The notes below the pieces were generated by a model. That model did no database searches, was not told the origin of the DNA, and worked only from the letters and a program-made list of their open reading frames with translations. Of a stretch of DNA of 10,838 nt, positions 1 to 6,228 are shown piece after piece. The translations under genes and the position numbers were made by a program. Position 1 is the stretch's first letter, and every line of letters begins with the position of its first letter. Source of the stretch: Pseudomonadota bacterium (GTDB taxonomy: Bacteria > Pseudomonadota > Alphaproteobacteria > Rhizobiales > Xanthobacteraceae); contig CAUJKG010000009.1 of assembly GCA_963205465.1 (NCBI GenBank), positions 1 to 10,838 on the forward strand. The letters run 5' to 3'.

Positions 1-2
1 CA

Positions 3-92
3 GTGCAGGCGTTTCTGGATACGCTGCAGGACGAAGAGGTTCGGCATCAGATTCGAGCGATCGGCATGGAGCCGGCGGACATTCTCTCCTAG
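3..92 (+). CDS. 3' end of an unidentified gene (possible substrate-binding-type regulator)
   Basis: Only the last 29 codons are in the window, ending in TAG. The frame is open from the left edge and reads VQAFLDTLQDEEVRHQIRAI followed by GMEPADILS. The tail looks like the C-terminal helix of a periplasmic-binding-protein-type domain. Such domains occur in one-component regulators with an N-terminal helix-turn-helix, which are often found beside tungstate or molybdate transport genes. The gene converges on the tup operon and stops 15 bases from the end of tupA. The open frame is seen directly; the regulator assignment is inferred from context and a short tail, and is weak. It could equally be the end of another transport or metabolic protein. 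Confidence 0.45.
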   Translation: MQAFLDTLQDEEVRHQIRAIGMEPADILS

Positions 93-107
93 CGGAAGAG
101 GTACAGA

Positions 108-944
108 TTACGCCCCGGGAGTGTACGCATTCGGAAAGAACAATTGCTCGCCGCCAACCTTGAAGTCGTCGATCGCTTTCTGACCCTCCGGCGAGATCAG
201 CCAGTCGATGAAGCTCTGCGCAAGGTCCTTCTTCACGTGCGGGTGTTTTGCGGGGCTCACGAGGATCACGCCATACTGGTTGAAGAGCCTCTTATCCCCT
301 TCGACAGAGATCATGAGATCGCCGCGGTTTTTGAAGGAAAGCCAGGTGCCGCGGTCGGCGAGCACATAGGCGTTTGAAGCGGAGGCTGTATTCAGCGCGG
401 CCCCCATGCCCTGACCGATGTCGCGGTACCACGGACCTTTGTCCTTGGCGATATCGATGCCCGCGATCTTCCAGAGGTTGAGTTCGGCAGCATGCGTGCC
501 TGATTTATCGCCGCGCGAGATGAAGAGTGCGCCGGCATTCTTGATCTTCACGAGCGCGGCCGCGATGTCCTTGCTGCCATTTACCTTCGCCGGATCGTTC
601 TTCGGTCCGATCAGGATAAAGTCATTATACATCACCGGAAAGCGCTTCACGCCAAATCCGTCGGCGACGAACTTCTCTTCCTGAGATCTCGCATGCACGA
701 AGACGACGTCGGCGTCGCCCCGGCGTCCGGTGTCCAGGGCCTGTCCTGTGCCTTGCGAGATCACGCGGACATCGATTCCGGTTTTCGCCTTGAAGAGCGG
801 CAGAAGATGACCGAACAGGCCGGAATCCTGCGTAGAGGTGGTGGAAGCGACGACGATCGACTTTTCCTGCGCGAGTGCGTTTTGTCCTGTGAGCAAGGCA
901 AATGCGATAAAGCCCATCGCTATTGAATGTCTGAATTTGAACAC
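108..944 (-). CDS. tupA: Tungstate ABC transporter, periplasmic binding protein TupA
   Basis: The 278-residue protein captures tungstate (possibly also molybdate) in the periplasm and delivers it to TupBC. Residues 1-25 form a Sec signal peptide: a basic start, a hydrophobic core, and ALA before Gln26. The oxyanion-binding signature ASTTSTQDSG lies at about residues 33-42, and the family motif ISRGDKSGTH appears mid-protein; both are characteristic of TupA rather than ModA. The start is GTG, supported by AGGAAGAG five bases upstream. It is the last gene of the operon, 21 bases after tupC, which is unusual because the binding protein is often encoded first. Its length is normal and no lesion is visible. 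The metal preference is assigned from family motifs only. Confidence 0.9.
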   Translation of the reverse strand: MFKFRHSIAMGFIAFALLTGQNALAQEKSIVVASTTSTQDSGLFGHLLPLFKAKTGIDVRVISQGTGQALDTGRRGDADVVFVHARSQEEKFVADGFGVKRFPVMYNDFILIGPKNDPAKVNGSKDIAAALVKIKNAGALFISRGDKSGTHAAELNLWKIAGIDIAKDKGPWYRDIGQGMGAALNTASASNAYVLADRGTWLSFKNRGDLMISVEGDKRLFNQYGVILVSPAKHPHVKKDLAQSFIDWLISPEGQKAIDDFKVGGEQLFFPNAYTPGA

Positions 945-965
945 GAGTGCTCTTCCTTTTGGTTT

Positions 966-1688
966 TCAGATGAGGAGATCGCCCGCCTGAAAGCGGCGGG
1001 CTTCTTTAGTCAGAGGTTGCTTGAAGAAAATCTCGGAGGCGGAATGTTCGACGATCTGGCCGCGGTGAAGCAGGACGACATCGCCGGCGAGACGCCGCGC
1101 GGTTCCCAGATCGTGGGTCGATATCACGATCTTTACGCCACGGCCGGCGATTGCCCGCAAGACATCCTCGACGGATTTTGCCGCTGCTGGGTCCAGGCTC
1201 GCGGTCGGTTCGTCCAGAAGCAAAAGCTCCGGATCTCGCGCGAGACTTCGTGCAAGCGCCAGCCGCTGTTGCTCGCCGCCTGAGAGGCGGCGCGCGGGCC
1301 GGTTCTCGAAGCCGGGCAACCCGACGAGGGTGAGCAAGTCGCTAATTCTTTGCCGGCGCTCGCCGCGTGAGGCTTTTATCGACGCAAGGGCATAATCGAT
1401 GTTGCCGGCTGCCGAACGCATCAGCATGACTGGCCGCTGGAACAAGAACGCGCGGCGGACAGGCGCTACGTTTTGGCGACCGCCCCAGGTAACGCGGCCT
1501 GCGCTCGGTGCAAGCAGGCCCATGCTTATGCGCAGCAAGGTGGTCTTGCCGGCGCCGTTCGGTCCGACGATCGCCGTCGGCGCTCCACCCGAAATCCCGA
1601 GCGATCCGATATCGAGGATACGGCGATTGCCGGCGTCGTACTGAACCCGGTCGAATTGAAGCGGGAGATCGCTCTCGGGCGCGCGCAT
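966..1688 (-). CDS. tupC: Tungstate ABC transporter, ATP-binding protein TupC
   Basis: The 240-residue ABC ATPase powers tungstate import through TupB. It has Walker A GPNGAGKT (residues 42-49), Q-loop Gln84, signature LSGGEQQ (135-141), Walker B LLLLDE (155-160) and the switch His192 in STHD. All are intact, so the protein should be active. The start codon overlaps the tupB stop by one base (TGATG), indicating translational coupling. An AGGGG ribosome binding site lies in the 3' end of tupB. Single-domain ATPases of this kind belong to the molybdate/tungstate group, and the TupC name rests on the flanking tupA and tupB. It lacks the C-terminal molybdate-binding extension seen in many ModC proteins. 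Confidence 0.88.
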   Translation of the reverse strand: MRAPESDLPLQFDRVQYDAGNRRILDIGSLGISGGAPTAIVGPNGAGKTTLLRISMGLLAPSAGRVTWGGRQNVAPVRRAFLFQRPVMLMRSAAGNIDYALASIKASRGERRQRISDLLTLVGLPGFENRPARRLSGGEQQRLALARSLARDPELLLLDEPTASLDPAAAKSVEDVLRAIAGRGVKIVISTHDLGTARRLAGDVVLLHRGQIVEHSASEIFFKQPLTKEARRFQAGDLLI

Positions 1689-2380
1689 CAGGCAGCCCCT
1701 GCGAGCCGTTCGCCGGTCCGCCCGATTGTCCAGGCAAGGGCGTTGATCGCAATCACGATAAGGATCAATACGCCACCGAGGCCGATGGCGAGCGGCAGAT
1801 CGCCCTTCGAGGTTTCCAGCGCAATTGCCGTCGTCATCATTCGCGTGAAGCCATCGATATTGCCGCCGACAATGATAACCGCGCCAACTTCAGCGCAGGC
1901 ACGGCCGAAGCCGGCAAGCAGCGCGGTAAGCAGGCTGAAGCGGCCATCCCACAACAGCGTCGCGATGCTGCCGGCGGTGCCGATATTCATGGCCGCAAGC
2001 TCGTCGCGATACTGGACCCAGATATCCGCAATGGTCTGGCGTGCCAGCGCGGCGATGATCGGGATAATGAGAATGGCTTGCGCGATGATCATTGCGCGCG
2101 GCGTGAACAAAAGGCCGAGCGAGCCGAGCGGACCTGAACGCGACAGCAACAGAAAGACCATGAGGCCGACGACAACCGGCGGCATACCCATCATCGCGTT
2201 TATAATGATCGTGACGACATTCCGGCCTGGAAACTCTTTGAGCGCGAGCAAGGCGCCCAATGGCAATCCGATTGCGGCAGCGATCAGGGTTGCCGTCAAG
2301 CTTACATATAACGAGAGACCGATGATGCGGTAGAGACCAGGGTCGCCGGTCACGAGCATCCAGAAAGCGGACGAAAACAC
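1688..2380 (-). CDS. tupB: Tungstate ABC transporter, permease TupB
   Basis: An integral inner-membrane permease with several hydrophobic segments. It carries the family-typical C-terminal stretch EVGAVIIVGGNIDGFTRMMT followed by TAIALETSKGDLPLA, a strong TupB signature. I place the start at GTG 2378-2380 (230 residues) because AGGATAGAG lies just upstream and an extended -10 box sits about 30 bases upstream. The frame also opens further upstream, with ATG at 2405-2407 and TTG at 2426-2428 (246 residues). Those codons overlap or precede the predicted promoter and have no good ribosome binding site. It is first in the operon and overlaps tupC by one base. The function is firm; the exact start is inferred. 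Confidence 0.88.
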   Translation of the reverse strand: MFSSAFWMLVTGDPGLYRIIGLSLYVSLTATLIAAAIGLPLGALLALKEFPGRNVVTIIINAMMGMPPVVVGLMVFLLLSRSGPLGSLGLLFTPRAMIIAQAILIIPIIAALARQTIADIWVQYRDELAAMNIGTAGSIATLLWDGRFSLLTALLAGFGRACAEVGAVIIVGGNIDGFTRMMTTAIALETSKGDLPLAIGLGGVLILIVIAINALAWTIGRTGERLAGAA

Positions 2381-2383
2381 GAT

Positions 2384-2392
2384 CTCTATCCT
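2384..2392 (-). promoter_or_regulatory. Ribosome binding site that favours the GTG start of tupB
   Basis: On the minus strand the sequence AGGATAGAG ends three bases before GTG 2378-2380, with AGGA eight bases from it. No comparable purine-rich site precedes the upstream ATG or TTG in the same frame. This is the main reason to shorten tupB to 230 residues. Confidence 0.5.
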
Positions 2393-2408
2393 GTTGAATT
2401 TGATCATA

Positions 2409-2417
2409 ATTATAACA
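2409..2417 (-). promoter_or_regulatory. Extended -10 promoter element of the tup operon
   Basis: The minus strand reads TGTTATAAT, an exact TGnTATAAT extended -10 element. No convincing -35 hexamer lies 17 bases upstream, as is often the case for extended -10 promoters. Transcription would start near position 2402, giving a leader of about 22 bases before GTG 2380. The element overlaps a perfect 8-base palindrome ATAATTAT (2406-2413), where a repressor could block RNA polymerase. The promoter match is seen in the sequence; repression by a tungstate or molybdate sensor is a guess. Confidence 0.45.
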
Positions 2418-2485
2418 GGATGGGTCAATGATGGGGAGGGCGATCAGCCGGCCCCAGGATCGATGGCGCAATCGCGCAAATATCA

Positions 2486-2512
2486 CGCTCTTTCGCGCAT
2501 CTTCGCTCTTTC
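2486..2512. repeat. Direct repeat CGCTCTTTC, two copies 18 bases apart
   Basis: CGCTCTTTC occurs at 2486-2494 and again at 2504-2512, so the two copies start 18 bases apart. They lie about 70-100 bases upstream of the tup promoter. Tandem half-sites on nearly the same DNA face are typical of some activators, but two 9-base copies may be chance. Confidence 0.35.
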
Positions 2513-2774
2513 ATAGCCGGCGATAGTCAAGCTCTATTGTCCGATTGAGTATTGCGGAGAAAGCCCGGAACAAGACACGTACTTTGTGAAACTGCCGCGA
2601 TTGGGCAGGGCTTGTTGTGTTGGCTCAGTTCATTGAGCTGCGTCTGCAGCAGAGCTTCGGTTTGCGGCCTTCGTTGCTCGCTTCTAATTTTTTCGCTGTG
2701 CGAATTGGCCGGCCAAGCAGAATCAGTTGCGGCGTTTGATTGAGAGCTTATCTCGCGCGGTATCAGGAAGCAGG

Positions 2775-2793
2775 ATCTCGATCATTTCGAGAT
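2775..2793. repeat. Inverted repeat ATCTCGA-N5-TCGAGAT
   Basis: A perfect 7-base-arm dyad with a 5-base spacer (TCATT) in the tupB-nirK control region. There is no T-tract on either strand, so it is not a terminator. Its size fits a dimeric operator. The bound protein, if any, is unknown. Confidence 0.4.
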
Positions 2794-2904
2794 GGCGTTG
2801 TCGTTCGCAGTGAGTCCGGGAAACTATGCGCGATGGTTCGCCTTATCATTTATCAAGGAACATCTTGGCAGCGCATTTTCAAATTGATGCTTTCGGTGTC
2901 TGGA

Positions 2905-2918
2905 TTGCGCCAGATCAA
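2905..2918. promoter_or_regulatory. FixK/FNR-type box upstream of nirK
   Basis: TTGCGCCAGATCAA fits the rhizobial FixK2 pattern TTG(A/C)-N6-(T/G)CAA exactly and matches the FNR consensus TTGAT-N4-ATCAA at 8 of 10 defined bases. A weak -10 candidate, TATGTA, lies at 2938-2943, 19 bases downstream of the box; the usual class II spacing is about 22. Low-oxygen control through FixK or NnrR is the rule for nirK genes in this bacterial group, so the position makes sense. A 14-base match with eight unspecified positions can arise by chance. Confidence 0.45.
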
Positions 2919-3060
2919 ACAGAAGCACTGAAACTTCTATGTAATCGCAGTGCTTCGAAAGAGTTCGGCTTTGCTACATGAATTGAGTTCGGTTTGAATA
3001 TGTAAGGTCATGCCACTCAAAAAGACATGTGTGGCGGCTCCTACGTTGCGGAGGTTCGAG

Positions 3061-3078
3061 TGCAGCAGATGTGCTGCA
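3061..3078. repeat. Inverted repeat TGCAGCA-N4-TGCTGCA in the nirK leader
   Basis: A perfect 7-base-arm, 4-base-spacer dyad that ends 38 bases before the nirK start codon. It is downstream of the presumed promoter, so it would form a compact hairpin in the mRNA leader or act as a roadblock operator. No T-tract follows, so it is not an ordinary terminator. Confidence 0.45.
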
Positions 3079-3116
3079 AATAAAATCTGAAGAGAATTGA
3101 AATCAGGAAGGCGATA

Positions 3117-5243
3117 ATGACTCAGGAAGGCGCTCCCGGCATTCGGCAGCTTATCAGAAACTGGTACATTTTTGCTTTGGGCGGCATTTTCATTGTTGGC
3201 TTGCTCGCGCTGGCATCGCTCGACATGCACGGAAATAGTGTCGCGCAGACATCGCCACAGGTTGCACAGACCCCGTCGCAGGCCGCACCCGCGCCAACGC
3301 AGCCGCAAGCAGCGACACCGCAATCACTGCCGCAATCACCACCGCAAACGGCAAATGTTCCGTCCAAGGAGCCGGTCAAGCAACAGACCGTGACGACGCC
3401 GGCTCCGAAACAGGCCCCGGCCGCCAAGGTCAATCCGCCCGCGCCGAACACGCCCGCAGTCACGCAAACGACTCAGGCGCCGCCGCCTGCGGCCACCGTA
3501 GCGCCCGCGTCGCCTCATGCAGCACACGCGGCGCCGGCGGTGCCGGGAGATGTGAATGCAGGGCGGTTGGCGTTTGGCAAATGCCAAGCGTGCCATTCCA
3601 TCGAGGCCGGGAAAAATCTGATCGGTCCGAGCCTGGCGGGTATTTTTGGAAACCCGGCAGGGAAGAACGCCAGCTATAATTATTCGCCGGCCATGAGAGG
3701 ATCGGGCGCGACCTGGGATGCAGCGAGCCTGCACGCATTCCTGCAGGCGCCGCAGAAGTTCCTGCCGAAAAACAAGATGGCGTTTCCGGGCATCCAGCTT
3801 GAAAGCGAGCGGACGAACATCATCGCCTATCTCGCGGCTTCTTCGGCGCAGCGCCCGAACGCGGCTCCCGTCGCCACCGCACCTGCAGCAGCGCAAAAGG
3901 CCGATGTGCCACCGGCAAAGGCCGTGGAAACGCCGCCATCGGCTGCCGCGTCTGTCAGCTACATTCCCGATGTGCGCTACACCCTGCGTTCGGGGATCTC
4001 TGACGGCCGGATGGTCTATATCGGCGTGGGAGGCACGATCGACAATCAGGTAAACCCGATTCTTTCGGCGGCCGAGGGTCAGGTCGTGCAGATCACGCTG
4101 TTGAACGGCGAAGGTGCCGAGCACGACATCGTGTTTCCCGATCAGAACGCGGCTTCGCCGCGCATCGTCGGCCGTGGCACGAGTACGATCCTGGTGTTCC
4201 GCGCAACGAAAGCCGGTGACTTCGCCTATTATTGCGACGTCGCCGGGCATCGCCAGGCCGGCATGGAAGGACAGTTCATCGTCACGCCGCGGCCGCCTGA
4301 GCAGGTCGTGATCGAGGCGGATATTTCGCAAGCGCCTACTGCGGTGCCGTCACCGATCGGCAAGCGCGCTCCGCAGACGATCCGGGTCGATCTGGTCGCC
4401 GTGGAACTCGAGGCCCGGCTTGCCGAAGGCACGACCTACGGTTTCTGGACGTTCAACGGCCGGGTGCCGGGGCCCATGCTTCGCGCACGCGTCGGAGATA
4501 CGCTCGACGTGCACGTCACCAACTCGAAGGACAGTACCTTCATTCACTCGGTGGACTTCCACGCGGCAACGGGGCCGGGTGGAGGCGCGGTCTCGACCCA
4601 GGTCGATCCCGGTCACACCAAGTCCTTCAAGTTCAAGGCGTTGACACCGGGTCTCTACGTCTATCACTGCGCCACGCCGATGGTCGCGCATCACATTACG
4701 AACGGCATGTACGGCCTCATCCTCATAGAGCCGGAAGAGGGGCTGCCGCCCGTCGATCATGAGTTCTACGTGATGCAGGGGGAAATCTATACGCAGAACG
4801 CCTTCGGCCATCGCGGCCGTCAGGAGTTCAGCGTCGAGAAACTCCTGAACGAGCGCCCGGAATATTTCGTGTTCAACGGCTCGGTCGGTGCTCTTTCCAA
4901 ACTGCACCCGCTGAAAGCAAAAACCGGGGAAACCGTGCGCATCTTCTTCGGTGTCGGCGGGCCGAACTATACCTCGTCCTTCCATGTGATCGGCGAGATA
5001 TTCGACCGCGTCTACAGCTTCGCGGATCTGCAAAGCCCGCCGCTGAAGGGCGTGCAGACGATCACCGTGCCGCCGGGCGGAGCGACGATCGTCGAATTCA
5101 AGGTCGATGTTCCCGGCAACTACATCCTCGTCGATCATGCGCTGTCGCGTGCGGAGCGGGGGCTGGTCGGAATTCTTCAGGTCGAAGGTCCGGCCAATCC
5201 CGAAATCTACGACGGGAAAATCGAGGAGGGGTCGGGGCATTGA
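3117..5243 (+). CDS. nirK: Membrane-anchored cytochrome c-cupredoxin-copper nitrite reductase fusion
   Basis: This 708-residue protein reduces nitrite to nitric oxide in the periplasm. Residues 14-36 form a membrane anchor or uncleaved signal (SVA-Q at 41-44 could be a cleavage site). Residues about 43-140 are a Pro/Ala/Gln/Thr-rich stalk. A class I cytochrome c domain follows at 143-243, with CQACH at 156-160 and Met221 as the likely second heme ligand. A second Ala/Pro linker spans 246-278. A cupredoxin at 280-392 has type 1 Cu ligands His336, Cys373, His378 and Met383. NirK proper spans about 397-708: type 1 Cu His477, Cys518, His526, Met531; type 2 Cu His482, His517, His674; catalytic Asp480 and His623. 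The Cys-to-His spacing (C+8) and the stretch after it resemble AniA-type enzymes. The start ATG has AGGAAG six bases upstream. Ordinary NirK is about 340-380 residues, so this is nearly double. No nirV follows. Confidence 0.93.
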   Translation: MTQEGAPGIRQLIRNWYIFALGGIFIVGLLALASLDMHGNSVAQTSPQVAQTPSQAAPAPTQPQAATPQSLPQSPPQTANVPSKEPVKQQTVTTPAPKQAPAAKVNPPAPNTPAVTQTTQAPPPAATVAPASPHAAHAAPAVPGDVNAGRLAFGKCQACHSIEAGKNLIGPSLAGIFGNPAGKNASYNYSPAMRGSGATWDAASLHAFLQAPQKFLPKNKMAFPGIQLESERTNIIAYLAASSAQRPNAAPVATAPAAAQKADVPPAKAVETPPSAAASVSYIPDVRYTLRSGISDGRMVYIGVGGTIDNQVNPILSAAEGQVVQITLLNGEGAEHDIVFPDQNAASPRIVGRGTSTILVFRATKAGDFAYYCDVAGHRQAGMEGQFIVTPRPPEQVVIEADISQAPTAVPSPIGKRAPQTIRVDLVAVELEARLAEGTTYGFWTFNGRVPGPMLRARVGDTLDVHVTNSKDSTFIHSVDFHAATGPGGGAVSTQVDPGHTKSFKFKALTPGLYVYHCATPMVAHHITNGMYGLILIEPEEGLPPVDHEFYVMQGEIYTQNAFGHRGRQEFSVEKLLNERPEYFVFNGSVGALSKLHPLKAKTGETVRIFFGVGGPNYTSSFHVIGEIFDRVYSFADLQSPPLKGVQTITVPPGGATIVEFKVDVPGNYILVDHALSRAERGLVGILQVEGPANPEIYDGKIEEGSGH

Positions 5244-5270
5244 GGGTCGCGCGCTTCTCTCGCGCTACGC

Positions 5271-5301
5271 TGGCGCGGCGGCACCGATCGACGCCGCGCT
5301 A
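5271..5301 (+). terminator. GC-rich hairpin downstream of nirK
   Basis: GCGCGGCG (5273-5280) pairs perfectly with CGCCGCGC (5292-5299) around an 11-base loop. A G-T wobble and a T-A pair extend it to ten pairs. A modest T-rich run follows only about ten bases later, so it is probably a 3'-end stabilising hairpin or weak terminator rather than the main one. Confidence 0.4.
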
Positions 5302-5327
5302 GTTGCCTGATCTTTTCTGCTTGAGGC

Positions 5328-5366
5328 GAAGGCCGGTGGATAGAATTCATCGGCCTTCTTCTTTTT
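5328..5366 (+). terminator. Rho-independent terminator of nirK
   Basis: GAAGGCCG (5328-5335) and CGGCCTTC (5351-5358) form a perfect 8-base-pair stem with a 15-base loop, followed at once by TTCTTTTT. This is a textbook intrinsic terminator on the plus strand about 85 bases after the nirK stop. It separates nirK from the downstream flavin prenyltransferase gene. Confidence 0.8.
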
Positions 5367-5640
5367 CAGGTTTGGAGGCCGCCGATTTTCCTCCAGAGTG
5401 CAAGGTAAAAAAGGTGAGCCTGCCTTAAACCACATAGGGCAGTATCCTCGAGAGATTGCGGGGGTATGCTTGGATGCGCTGCATTGCGATTTGCGATGCC
5501 CATTCGCCGTGCTTGTATTTCCGTATCCGATTCTGCATAGGCTAGCTTCGGAAGCGGATTGTGGAGCGATAGCCTGAAAGCGCGCGCGGCTGTCGGTCTG
5601 GCTGAAATCATTCTCTCAGGTGTCAAACTCAAGATTGCAG
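5367..5640. other. Non-coding stretch upstream of the UbiX-like gene
   Basis: No convincing gene lies here. The minus-strand open frame reaching across it has no protein signature. A tandem 7-base repeat TTGCGAT-TTGCGAT sits at 5484-5497. A weak -35/-10 pair can be drawn (TTGTAT 5513-5518, CATAGG 5536-5541, spacing 17), but the match is poor. The promoter of the downstream gene should lie in this stretch. Confidence 0.4.
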
Positions 5641-6228
5641 ATGGCAAATGCAGCTCCCGACAGACTGATCGTAGCGATTACCGGGGCTTCCGGCGTCGTT
5701 TACGGAATCCGAGCGCTGGAGCTGCTGCGACAGACGAAGATTGAAACGCATCTGATCGTCAGCAAGGCTGCAGAACTGACCGTTGCCTATGAGACTGACG
5801 TTCAGCCTAAAAAACTGCGCGAACTTGCGAGCGTTTATCACAGCGTCGTCGATATCGGCGCTTCCATATCGTCGGGCTCATTTCAGACCATGGGCATGCT
5901 GATCTGCCCTTGTTCGATGCGCACGATGAGCGAAGTGGCGACTGGCGTGACCAGTTCCCTCATCAGCCGTGCTGCTGACGTCGTTCTGAAAGAACGTAGA
6001 AAGCTCGTGCTGGCGGTGCGGGAGACGCCCCTGCATGCCGGCCATCTGCGTACGATGGCGACGCTTTCCGATCTTGGCGCGGTCATTGCTCCGCTGATGC
6101 CGTCGTTTTACGCGCGGCCCAAGTCCCTTGAGGATATGATCGATCATACCGTCGGTCGCCTGCTCGACCATTTCGGCGTCGATCTTGGAACCGTAAGGCG
6201 CTGGAAAGAAGGGGAAGATAGCGCTTGA
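5641..6228 (+). CDS. ubiX: UbiX/Pad1-type flavin prenyltransferase
   Basis: This family joins dimethylallyl phosphate to reduced FMN to make prenylated FMN, the cofactor of UbiD-type (de)carboxylases. The 195-residue protein has the N-terminal flavin-binding GASG (residues 15-18), the GSF...ICPCSMRTMSEVATG block (79-102), the AADVVLKERRKLVL...RETPL stretch (111-131), and the C-terminal PSFYARP...DHTVGRLLDHFG block. All are typical of active UbiX proteins. I chose ATG 5641 because it begins just before the conserved core. GTG 5620 would add seven residues (202 total), and neither codon has a strong ribosome binding site. No ubiD-like gene is in the window. The gene stands alone, bounded upstream by the nirK terminator and downstream by a gap of about 490 bases. 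It may serve ubiquinone synthesis or an aromatic decarboxylase encoded elsewhere. Confidence 0.87.
   Translation: MANAAPDRLIVAITGASGVVYGIRALELLRQTKIETHLIVSKAAELTVAYETDVQPKKLRELASVYHSVVDIGASISSGSFQTMGMLICPCSMRTMSEVATGVTSSLISRAADVVLKERRKLVLAVRETPLHAGHLRTMATLSDLGAVIAPLMPSFYARPKSLEDMIDHTVGRLLDHFGVDLGTVRRWKEGEDSA

Larger units (their letters stand above)
2429..2904. other. AT-richer intergenic region between tupB and nirK
   Basis: This stretch lies between the divergent tup operon and nirK and has frequent stops in all frames. Open frames at 2552-2743, 2740-2931 and 2744-2887 have poor starts, no ribosome binding site and no recognisable protein signature. It contains a 9-base direct repeat and a 7-base-arm inverted repeat, listed separately. 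No RNA gene was recognised. It is best read as a control region or decayed sequence. Confidence 0.5.

Noticed and set aside
1473..2333. Plus-strand open frame (286 codons) antisense to tupC and tupB
   Set aside because: It lies entirely opposite two clear ABC transporter genes and has no domain signature.
2744..2887. 47-codon open frame ending in FALSFIKEHLGSAFSN
   Set aside because: The tail looks mildly protein-like, but there is no ribosome binding site, the only ATG (2792) leaves 31 residues, and no family is recognised; possibly a gene remnant, not supportable.
2552..2931. Two 63-codon plus-strand open frames in the tupB-nirK gap
   Set aside because: Poor start codons, no ribosome binding sites, Cys/Ser-rich or random-looking products.
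3336..4331. Minus-strand open frame (331 codons) rich in Arg opposite the linker and cupredoxin part of nirK
   Set aside because: Arg-rich composition is what reversed Ala/Pro-coding DNA gives; no motif supports it.
4350..5240. Minus-strand open frame (296 codons) opposite the NirK core
   Set aside because: Antisense shadow of the conserved nirK coding sequence with no recognisable protein features.
5484..5497. Tandem TTGCGAT-TTGCGAT
   Set aside because: Only two 7-base copies; compatible with chance and with no promoter alignment to support it.
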